The position numbers and the translations under genes were made by a program. Below are positions 50,701-62,700 of a stretch of DNA of 64,000 nt, one piece after another. The DNA is taken from the NCBI GenBank assembly GCA_005765155.1, contig VCCP01000005.1:4526001-4590000 (forward strand), in the 5' to 3' direction. The notes under the pieces are model-generated. The model saw only the letters and a program-made list of their open reading frames with translations, was not told the origin of the DNA and did not search any database. Source of the stretch: Zelopaecilomyces penicillatus. Taxonomy: Eukaryota > Ascomycota > Sordariomycetes > Hypocreales > Pseudodiploosporaceae. Each line of letters starts with the position of its first letter. Position 1 is the first letter of the stretch.

Positions 50701-53700
50701 TAAGATAGTTGGCCAAACGGTTAGCAGCACTATTCAACTCCGCATAAGTAAAAGTAGCATCCCAGGCACGGATAGCAGGAGCGTCGGGGCGGATGCTAGC
50801 TTGTCTCTCAATAAGCTGATGAACGCAAGAGTCAATGATCTCGGGGACTTCAGAGTTGAATGCCAGAGACTGTTCAATGTCCCAGGAAGAGGCAATAGAG
50901 ACGCTGGAGAGAGGCGACTCTGTCTGGACAACGAGCTGTTCAACAACATGCTTGAACTGCTGAGAGACAGCTTGAAGCTGCTGCTCAGGCAGGACATTTG
51001 CGTTATAAATAAGAGCAAGGTTGATGAAATCCTCGTATAGATGAGCCTGAATGACAAGCGGGTAACTAAAGTAATTCTGCATCACCTCCTCATTGGTAGC
51101 GGTGTTACGAGTTGAAGGAGCAAGAAGCGAGTCTTCACTGCCATCGCTATAGATGAGGGTCTTCATTGGCTGGATGACCATGAGACTGGAGAAATCGCAG
51201 GCATCTCTAGCATCAATACCGAGCTTGGAGATGTTCTGCAAGCCAAACTGCTCATAGGCAACCATCTCGGTAGCTTGGACCTGCACACCCTGGAGGAAGT
51301 CGGCTACTGACTTTTGGCGATCGAGACGAACACGAATGGGAACAGTGGCAATGACAGGGCCGGGCATTTCCATGAGGCCGGGCACAGGGGCCTGTCGGCC
51401 AGAGATGGTGGTTCCGAAGCAAACATCATCAGAATCACAGTACCGGGCTAGGACGACAGCCCAGGCAGCGCGAAGGATAGTGGCTTTGGTGAAGTTTGTG
51501 TTCTCAGTAGGGAGGTTGATTCGTGTTTCCATATAGCGAGTAGTTGTTTGCTTGTCTGAAGCTGCCATGGACGGGAATGTCGCCTTTTTGACATCGTGAA
51601 GCTGTTTTGTCCAGTACTCACAGGCCGCGGTGTGATCAATAGCCATGGTATACTGAATAAAGCGGGCATACGGTTCAATATTGGCAATCTCAAGACCACG
51701 GTATACGTTGTGGAGAGTGTTCAAAATAATAGGCGTAGTCCAGCCGTCAAAGATGGCGTGATGGATAGTCCAAGCAAATTCAACATCTCCATCTGCCTCA
51801 TTGATAAGAGCGTAGCGACACAGTCGGGAGCCGTAGCCCATATCAACATCCTGAGTACTTCGAAGTTAGGTCATCAGATCCATACCCTCAGTATTCTCCC
51901 AAGCGATATCGTTCTTCATAACGACCTGGATAGTCAAACCGCCAGCAGCAACAATTCTGGTACGCATATTGGTGCAAATCTCGACGGTGCGTTCCCAAGC
52001 CGCTTTGAACCGGGCGACTTCCACATGCTTTGGAAGACGATAGTGGTACTTGGCAATGTAAGAACCGGGCTGTTTGACAGCGAGAGCCATAAGGCCTTCT
52101 TGGAGCTTGGAGGTAGGGTAGGCATCCTCTACTTCCATCTGACTTGACCAGTTGAATTCGTCCCTCATGTTTTGATGTAGGACAAGGTCTTGATGGCGTG
52201 GTTCTAGCAGTGTGAATGCGTCAATGGGGCCAAGTCCCTCAACCTCACCGTCGATGACTGAGGCTTTGGCAGCAACAGCCAGTAGACGGGGATCCGCAAA
52301 GATATCATTAATAGTGATTGAGATGCCAGTGTCCCGGGCATTTGATACAAGGCGAATAGCGGCGATGGAGTCACCGCCGATACGAAGGAAGCTGTCATCA
52401 CGGCCAATAGACTCAGATGGCATATTAAGCAGTTCAGCCCATAGTGTTTGTAGACGGCTCTCCATAGGAGTCTCGGGTGCGCTTTTGCTGCCGCCGACAA
52501 GAGAGTACTGCTCGAGTTCCTGTCGATCAAGATCGGCAGTCATACGAAGCAGCATCTTACGGTCTAGCTTGGCGGATGTGACAAGAGGCATGAGCTTGCA
52601 GGGGATGAATAGCGTAGGCACCATATAGGTTGGTAAGGCTATACTGAGACGACCAATAAGAGAGTTGATAATGGTCTTCATCTCATCAATAACAGGCAAG
52701 ATAATGCCCTTGTCATCAGCATCAGCTGCTAGGTGGGAAGGCAGTGTCTCGTCAGTGAAGCAGATAAAGGCAACGAGATTGGAACCAGCATCGGTCTTGA
52801 AGACATCAACTGCAACCTGGCGAACGCCATCGAGATTCTTGCGAATATGGTGCTCAACTTCACCCAGCTCAACACGCAGACCGCGAATTTTCACCTGAGT
52901 GTCCTTACGGCTATAGTATTGAATGGTTCCGTCAGGATTATAAACACCAAGATCGCCGGTCTTATAGAAGCGACTCCAGTGCCTAGACTCGCGGTTTGGT
53001 GCCCACTCAGGCAATGAGGTGACTGTAGCTGAAGCAGTCTTTTGCTGGTCAGCTAGGTATTCACGAAGTAAGTTGGGGCCTTGGATCACGATTTCACCAA
53101 GCGTTCCGGTAGGAGCGAGTTTTTGAGAGTCTTCTGGATCGACAATCCAGCAATGGCCACCAACTGGGCGACCAATAGTAAGTTGTGATTCTTCCGCAGA
53201 TGTCCATTCATGGAGAGCACCAAAGACACAGGCTTCAGTTGGGCCCCAACCATTTAGTAGGCGAAGCTTGCCAAACCACATTTCGAAGACATCGCGGCTG
53301 ACAGCTTCGCCAATAAGGATGAGGAGCTCCAGGCAGGAGACGTCCTCCGGTCGAATAGTTCGTGCGAAGGAAGGGGTGAGGAGAGCCCAGGTGACATGCG
53401 ATTCCATGATGTAGGTTGTCAGTGAGTTCATCTGTATATCCCAAGATGGAATACACACACAAGCGCCGCTGATTAAAGGTGCGATGATCTCCCCGATAGA
53501 GGCGTCGAAAACAAACGAGGCGAACTGGAGCATGCGAACGTTCGATTTCATACCAAGACGCTTGCTAATTGAAGTTTGGCTGCTACACAATGCACCATGC
53601 TCCATCACGACTCCCTTAGGGATGCCAGTGCTGCCAGAGGTGAATAGGATATAAGCAACGTCCCGATGAGAGACAATGGATAGAGGTCTCTGCTCACTAT

Positions 53701-56700
53701 TCTCTGCATTCTCAGCTAACTGAGCATCCAAAGAGGCAGTGACTTCCAAAACATGATCCAGTAGCTCAGCGCACTTGGCAGCGTTGACAGGAGAGGTCAG
53801 AGCCAATGCGGCTCTGGTCTGGCTAACAACCTGCTGGTGACGCTCAACAGGGTGAGAGGGATCAAGAGGACTCCAAGCTGCTCCAGACTTGTTGATAGCA
53901 AGAGTGGCGACCACAAACCAAGCAGATTTCTCGAAGCAGACGTGAATTAAATCACGAACTTTCACACCTAGAGTATTGACAAGATAATGTGCTAGCCTAT
54001 TGGCAGCATTGTCAAGTTCTTGATAGGTAAACTCGGCGTCCCATGCGGAAATAGCAGGTGCATTAGGAGTCTGTTTAGCTTGTCTCTCGATCATGCGGTG
54101 GATACAGTCATCAACCACATCTGGTATGTCGCTATTAGTGGCAAAAGCGTAGTCGAGGTCCCACTCGCTGGCCATGGAAACAGAGCCAAGAGGAGTGTTG
54201 CCTTGCGTCAAAAGCTGCTGAATAACATGTTCAAATTGGAATGACAGGCTATGAAGCTGGTGCTCGGCTAGAATCTCGGCATCAAAGACAAGAACTAAAT
54301 CAATACGGTCATCATGAACGTGAGCTTGCATAACAAGAGGGTAGTTGAAGTAGTTTTCAAGCATCTCATCTGCTCGGAGGTCCTCAGTTGTGGTTTGGAC
54401 CAAGAGAGCTTTTTCCTCGCCGCTGCCAGTAGAGGTTATATGCTGAATGGGTTGTACAACCAGCAAACTTGTAAAGTCACAGGCGTCCTTGGCATGGGCA
54501 TTAAGTTTCTGTATATTTTGCAGGCCATATTGTTCGTACGCAACCATTTCGGAAGCTTGGCTCTGGATTTTCTCTAAGAAGCTTAGGAGAGACTGCTCGC
54601 GTTTGAGATGGACACGAACAGGCACAGTGGCAACAACCAAACCAGGCATGCGTTCAAGACCTAGCACTGGGGCGTGGCGACCAGACACAGTTGTACCGAA
54701 ACAGACATCGTTGGTATCACTATATCGGCCTAGCACAATAGCCCAAGCGGCTCGGATCACGGTGGCCTTGGTTATGGAGCTATTGGTAGATCGAGGGAAG
54801 TCGATAGTGCTGTGTAGAACACGGGTTGCCTGCTTGGTAGATTTTACAGTATCCTTTCCAGGCGGGAACGCAGCACGTTTGGCATTGCGAAGCTGGGATG
54901 TCCAGTATTCATCGGCAGCAGTAGAGTCGAGTTCCAGGGTGTACTTGACAAAGCCAGAGTATGGCAACAAGGATGGAGTATCGGTGCCGCGGTAGGCAGC
55001 ATGCAGGGTACCCAAGATAAGAGGCAGAGTCCATCCGTCAAAGATGGTGTGGTGGACATTCCATACAAAGTAGGTGTCACCATCTTGAGGGATGATGGCG
55101 CAGCGTGAAAGCTGCGAGCCGTAACCCATCTCTGCGTTTTTGGTACTCATAACAAACGAACGCAAGTCTTCGGCAGGAAGCCACTGCAAAGGCTCCTGGA
55201 TAATGGCCTGGATAGCAGCACCATCGATCAGAACAATGCGCGTGCGTAGGGTAGAGCAGGCCTGGACAGTTGTCTCCCAAGCTGTCTTGAATCGAGCAAT
55301 GTCGATGGTTAAAGAAAGGCGATAAACGTGCTTGGCAACGTAAGATCCAGGTTGCTTGGCTGCAAGAGTAATCAAACCCTCCTGAAGTCGGGTGCAAGGA
55401 TAGGCATCTTCGATATCAGTCGTCTCTGGCAAGCCGCATTGGGTACGGACGGCGGCTATAATAGAGTCTACCTTTTCACTGGAAAGAATGCTAAATGGCT
55501 GGGTTTCGTAGATAGGCATAACATCTCCAGTTCCAGCTGCGGCAGCCATCTGCGAGAGACGAGGGTCATGGAAGATTGTTGCGACAGTCAAACTAAGATC
55601 ATGGCGCTGGGCCAAGGAAACAAGCTGGATAGCGCTGATTGAGTCGCCTCCAATACGCAGGAAGCTGTCATTCTTGCCGATATCATCAACTGGGATCTGA
55701 AGAACCTCAGCCCAGAGGGCTCGGAGCTTGAACTCCATAGGTGTGCTGGGCGGTTCACTCTTGCCGAGATCAGGGGCAAAGCGCGAGCGGTCGTGTGATG
55801 AGACACTTTGAGCTTGGGCAGAGAGAGCCCGGCGGTTGACTTTACCAGAGGTGGTTTGCTCAGGCTTGCCATCAAAGATAAGGTATGCAGAGGGGATCAT
55901 GTAAGATGGCAATACCATGCCCAGAGAGTTATCTAGGTGTGCGATGAGATCCTGCATCTCCTTTGTGACATTCTCTGTCAGGCAAACAGTCTCAGCTTGG
56001 GAAGCTTCACCGTCAGTGTACCACATAAAGGCCAAGAGGCTATCGTGAGCGTGTGAGTTGTCAGCCTTGACAACATCCACCATAACGCTTATATCCTTGG
56101 GCAAGAACTCATGAATTCGAGACTCGATTTCGCCCAGCTCAACACGTTGTCCGTGAAGCTTGACTTGGGTGTCCTTGCGGCCCATGTAGTCGAAGGTGCC
56201 GTCGGCATTACGGCGAACCAAGTCACCGGTGCGATAAGCACGCTTGGGGGCATTTCCAGGAAGCCAGTTAACGTCTTCCAGCCAGTTGGCTGCAGTCTCA
56301 GCATTGACATTAAGATAGCCACGAGCAAGCATGGGGCCTTGGATAAGGAGCTCGCCAATGCATCCAACTGGAACAAGCTGGCGGACATTGCTTGGCTCAA
56401 CAACCCAGAAGGCGCTGGAGATGGGGACACCAAGGTTGGTTGAGCGGCCAGACTTGCCGACGACGGAGTTCCATGCACAGATGGAGGCCTCAGCAGGTCC
56501 ATAAAGACCGTGGAGAGAGACAGAGTTCCTCCAGCGGTCGGCACACTTCTTACTGATGGCTTCACCTCCTAGGCACACGACTCTGAGATCAGGAACATCA
56601 GCAGGCGAGAGCAAATCGGCAACAGTGGGAGTGAGGAAGACCCAGTTAGCTTTGGCAGAGTTGATAGCGCCGGCAAGGTCGTTGAGGCGAGCGTGATCGG

Positions 56701-59700
56701 AAGGAATGCAGATACATGCGCCTCGCATAAGACTGACGACGCAGTCCAAAACGCCAACATCGAAAGTGTAGGCGGAAAATTGGAACACTCGGCTACCCGG
56801 TCCGATGCCTAGATTGGCACCATAGGCGTCGCTAGATGAGCAAATGCTGTTATGCTGGATAACCATGCCCTTGGGTTTGCCAGTACTGCCAGAGGTGAAT
56901 AGTACAACACTGGAGTTATCAGGCTTGCTACCAGCAATAATGGCACTTGGAGGATCAGACAGTTCATACAGAAGTGCCTCGTCTACCACACAAACCTCAA
57001 TACCAAGGTCTTGAAGAACATTTTCACAGGACGGGCTAGCAATAGCCATTGTGGCTTTGGTGTCCTCCAAGATACCCTGAATACGAGCCTTGGGCGCAGT
57101 GGGATCAAGAGGAACGAAAGCTCCTCCGGCCATTTCAATAGCGACCATGGCAACAACAGCCCAAGTGGATTTAGGGAAGCACAATGGAATCAGGGATTCA
57201 GGGCCGACGCCAAGGGCTTGAAGCTTGAATGCTAAACGAGAGGCAAAGACCCCGAGCTGGGAATAAGTAACATCTCCGTCCCAAGACGAGATGGCCAGAC
57301 TGTCAGGGTGTTTCTTGATGCTCTCTTGGATCTTCCAATGAATGCAAGTCTCGCTAGAGTCCTTTAGCTTCTGAGAGTCAATGGCGTGCTGTGTATCCCA
57401 AGAGCCGATGAGAGAGACTTCAGACAGCAGATTGTCGTCTTCGGCAACAAGTTGAGTCATGACATGACCGATATGATGAGAAAGAGCTGTCACTTGAGCT
57501 TCGGTAAGAACCTCAGTGTTAAAGAAAAGTCTCTGTTGAATCCGATCATCAAAGATGTTGCTAATCAAGACAAGAGGATAGTTAAAGTAGTTTTGCATAG
57601 CTTCGTCAGTTCGGGACTGCTCGGTCTCTCCATAGGTCAGGATATTTGAGCTCGAGTCTTGTGCAGAAGGTGTCTGAGCAGGAGGCTGAATAACGAGCAA
57701 GCTAGAAAAGTCGCAAGTATCCCTGGCATCCTGGCTGAGCTTGGCAATATTCTGCAGGCCAAATTGTTCATATGGGACTGTAGATGAAGCCTGGCCCTGG
57801 ACATCACGAAGGAACTGAGATATGGTTATCTTGCGGTCAATCTGTACACGAACGGGAACAGTAGCAATCATAGGACCTGCCATGTTCTCAAGCCCATGAA
57901 CAGGAGCTTGGCGACCTGAGACAGTTGCGCCAAAGCTCACATCGTCAGTGTCGCAGTATCTTGCCAATACAATAGCCCAGGCAGCTCTTAGGAGCGAGGC
58001 CTTTGTAATTGAAGTCTTGGTGGACTTGGGGAAAGACACCACAGTGTTACAGACTTGAGTGACGACCTCGGTACCAATAGCAATAGGGGCATGGCGAGAT
58101 GGAAAGACGGCTCGCTTGGAACCAGCAAGCTCTTCTCTCCAGAAGTCAGCAGCAACAGAAGCATTAATCTCCATGCTGTATTTGATGAAGTTAGAGTAGG
58201 GTTGCAGGGTAGGGATCTCAAGGTCCAAGTAGACAGAGTAGAGTGTCATAAGAAGGATTCGCATGACCCAACCATCGTAGATAGAGTGATGAGCGGACCA
58301 AGCAAAGTATGTCGTATCCTTCTCACGAATAATGCCATACCAGCAGAGAGGCGATCCATAGCCCATCGCCAGATCGCGAGCAGAGCTAGTTGCAGTCTGG
58401 AGGGTGTCATTCTCAGTGGACGCCCATTGTCTGTCCCCCTTGAGCAAGATCTGGGTAGCAGCTCCATTGACCAACACGATTCTTGTACGCATGTTTCCAC
58501 AGACATCTACAGTGCGATCCCAAGCAGCTATGAAGCGGTTCATGTCAATGTTTTGGGATAAACGGTAGACATACTTGGCGATATATGAACCAGGCTGCTT
58601 GACAGTGAGAGCCATGAGACCTTCTTGCATGGAAGTGCAGGGGTAGGCATCCTCAATAGATTGATCTTCGGTGAGACCACACTGTTGGCGAATTTCATCG
58701 CTGAGAATCTGTGTGCGAGCTTCTTCAGAGAGGAGGCCGAATGGAGCAATGACCTCTTGCTGTTGATTGATATCGACAAACACGGCTTTTGATGCTACAG
58801 CAAGAAGTCTAGAATCGTCAAAGACATCCTTGACCATAAAGGAGATGCCGATATCGCGTGCGCGAGAAACAAGTTGGATGGCTGTGATCGAATCACCACC
58901 GATTTGCAGGAAGCTATCATCGCGACCGATGGATTCAGCTGGTAAGTTGAGGATCTCATCCCAGAGAGCCTGGAGTTGGACTTCCATCTCTGTCTCGGGA
59001 GCACGCTTCTCGCTGTTCCGTAGAGAATAGCTGGCAAGCTGCTCTGCATCGAGAGAAGAAGTAAGACGCTTGAGTGCGTTCCTGTCAAGCTTGGTCGATG
59101 TAATAGTTGGCATGTACTTGCAGGTAATGAAAAGAGTAGGAATCATATAACGAGGCAGAGAGACCCCGAGCTCGCCAACCATAGCTGTAATACGTGACTG
59201 CATATCCGATGAAAAGGGGATTAGAATGTCATCGGAATTGCTGGTCGATGTGACAGTTTTTGTGTCATCATTGAAGCAGAGATAAGAGACGAGATTGGTG
59301 CCTGCCTCGGTCTTATATACGTCGACAGCAACTTGGCAGACACCTTCAAGATATTCACGAATGTGGTGTTCAACTTCACCAAGTTCAACTCGCAGACCTC
59401 GGATTTTGATCTGCGTATCCTTACGGCTACAAAATTCAAGGCTTCCATCAGGGTTAAAGAAGCAAAGATCTCCAGATTTATAGAATCGACTCCAGGGTTG
59501 GGTAGTCGGTCGAGGTGCCCAGGCAGGCAGCGAAGTGATAATGGCCTCCTTGGATCGCTTTGTATCAGCGAGATATTCACGAAGAAGTGTTGGTCCTTGA
59601 ATAACAACTTCACCGATGCAACCGGTTGGGGCTAGTTGCTGGGCATCTTCAGCATCAACAACCCAGCAGTATCCGCCGATGGGCCGGCCAACAGTCAGAG

Positions 59701-62700
59701 GCGATTCTGAAATAGACTGCCATTCATGTAATGTGCTGAAGCAGCATGTTTCAGCAGGGCCCCAGCCGTTTACAAGGCGGAGCTTGCCGAACCAAGTGTC
59801 GAGAATATCGCGGCCAACAGCCTCACCAGCAAGAAGTAGAAGCTCAAGTGAAGGAACTTCGCTAGGCTTGAGAGTACGGACAAACGATGGGGTGAGATAT
59901 GTCCAGTTAATGTTCATGTCTTTAATAAACTCCCTCAGGCTGTTCATACGGATTTCTTCAGAGGGCACGCAGATCGAAGCACCAGTAATCATAGGTCCAA
60001 TAATCTCACCGATAGAGAGATCAAAGACATAGGCAGCAAACTGGAGCATTCTAACATCAGGTCCAAGGCCAAGACGTTTAGCAATAGCTGTAGCACTGGT
60101 GCAGACAGAGCCGTGTTCCATAACAAGACCCTTGGGGGTTCCAGTACTTCCAGATGTAAAGAGGACATAAACAGCATCCCGCGGCGTAACATTTACCACA
60201 GGGCCCTTCTGGCCGTTATACTGCTTGGCAAAAGCTTTGTTGAGTTTATAGGATACCTCAATCACGTTCTCAACCAAGCTGGCGCACAACTCGGCATTTG
60301 AGGGAGATGAAAGCGCAATCTTAGCACGAGTCTGGCCAACGACTTGCTTGAGGCGCTGAACAGGATGTGAAGAGTCCAATGGGACCCAGGCAGCGCCGGC
60401 CTTGTTGATAGCAAGGATAGAGACAAAGTGGTGGAGTGACTTCTCGAAGCAGACATGAACCAAGTCGCCGACCTTGACACCGACTTCAGTAAGATGGTGA
60501 GCAAGACGGTTAGCAATAGTATTCAGCTCGCTGAATGTGAGCTGGCCGTCCCAGGCAGAAATAGCAGGGGCATGAGGGCGGATCTCAGCTTGGCGCTCAA
60601 CCAAGGTATGAACGCATGACTCAATGAGCTCAGTATCCTCAGAGTTCCATTCCATAGCCTGTTGGAGATCTTGAGGGCCAGAAACAGAGACTGACTTGAG
60701 AGGGACCTCAGGCTGTTTAAAGAGCTGCTGGGCAACGTGGTCAAACTGGTAGGAAAGTGCCTGTAATACATGCTCAGAGAGAACAGAGGAGTCATAAGTA
60801 AGAAGCAATTCAATAGAGTCATCGAATACATGGCCCTGAATAACCAGGGGATAGCTAAAGTAGCCTTGCATCATTTCGTCAACAGAACTACCCTTGGCAA
60901 CAGCAGGCGTTAATAAGGCATCAGATGAGCCCTCTTTGCTGTCGATATCGTCAAGGTGGGTACGTGGCTGGATAACAAGCAAGCTGGAGAACTCGCAGGC
61001 ATCTTTAGCATCGGCGCCTAGTTTGATGATATTGGGTAGACCAAACTGCTCATAAGCAACCATCTCTGTTGCTTGAGACTGGATTCCATGCAGATACTTA
61101 GAAACAGTCTGTTCACCATCAAGACGAACCCTGATTGGCACGGTAGCTACAACCGGACCAGGCATGTCCATAAGACCAGGGACTGGGGCCTGACGACCTG
61201 AAATAGTTGTACCGAAACAAACATCATCAGAGTCACAGTAGCGGGCGAGAACCATGGCCCAGGTAGCTCGCAGAATAGTAGCCTTTGTGATGGCGCTGTT
61301 GACGGTGGCTGGGAAGGAGATTGTCTTATTCATCATGCGTGTAACACTAGTAGACTCTACACGAGGCATTGGTGGGAATGAAGCTCGTTTGGCGTTCTGG
61401 AGTTGTTTGCTCCAGTAGTTGGTAGCTTCACCATTGTTGAGGGAAAGGGTATACTCAATGAAAGATGAATACATGAGTAGGCTAGGGAGCTCGAGTTCTA
61501 GATACACTCTGTAGAGGGTGTTCATGATGATACGGATTGTCCAGCCATCGTGAACAGCGTGGTGAACCGTCCATACAAAGTGAGGGCCCTGTGTGTGGTC
61601 GTGGACGAGAGTATAGTGGCTGAGACCAGACCCATAGGTCATCTCTAGAGCCTGGGCGGATCGAACGGTTGTGTGTAAGTCTGTGATATTGTTCTCCCAG
61701 GTAGCAGGCCCGTTGAGTAGAACTTGCACACACGTCCCGTCAACGAACAAAATCCTGGTTCGCAGGTTAGCACAGAGATCCAGGGCGCGCTCCCAAGCAG
61801 CTTTGAAGCGCGAAATATCCATGGTCTTGGCAAGGCGGTAGACATATTTGGCGATGTAAGATCCAGGCTGCTTCACAGACAAAGCCATAAGGCCTTCCTG
61901 GAACTTGGTGCATGGGTAAGCATCCTCAATTGTATAACCAGTAGGCAATGCTAGCTGAGACTTGATGGTTCCACTCAAGACCTTCTCGCGGAGAGAATCA
62001 TCAAGCAAGCTGAAGGGGGTGATATCGGAGTAGGTCTCCATTGTATCAGACTCGTAGGCATGGGTAGCGACAGCTGATAGTCGTGGATCGTCAAAGACGT
62101 CCTTGACTGTAAGTGAGATGCCAGCCTCCCTAGCAACATTGACAAGCTTGATAGCAGTTATTGAATCACCACCCAAGCTCAAGAAGCTATCATCACGTCC
62201 AATAGCATCAACAGAGACGGACAAGATGCTAGACCAGATCTGCTGCAGACGTGACTCCATCGGGGTTTCTGGGGTACGCTTCTTGCCGCCGCTAAGAGAG
62301 TAGCTAGACAGCTCTTCCTGAGAGAGGGCAGCAACTAGACGTTTAAGCTCATTTCTATCAAGCTTGGTAGAAGTGATTGTAGGCATGTAACCACAAGGAA
62401 TAAAGAAGGTAGGGATCATATATCTAGGTAGAGCAACACTTAGCTCACCAACAGCTACCGTCAACGTCTCTTGAAGAACTTCATTCATTGCTAAGAATGG
62501 ACTTTCAGCGGTCTGTCGGCCGGTCCCGGTTGTCTTGGTTGTGTCGTTGAAAGAGAAGTAGGCAACGAGGTTGGAGCCATTCTCACCCTTAAACACATCA
62601 ACTGCAATTTGTCGAACACCCTTCAGCGCTGTTTGAAGGTGATGTTCAACTTCACCCAATTCAACACGAAGACCACGAATCTTGATTTGCGTATCCTTTC

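Noticed and set aside
51869..51943. An intron (about 75 nt, CAG|GTCGTT to CTCAG, with a CTAAC branch point) that would remove the NRPS stop codon
   Set aside because: It would delete 25 residues that align with the other condensation domains of the same protein, and the donor is weak. A nonsense codon or base error is the simpler reading, but transcripts should decide.
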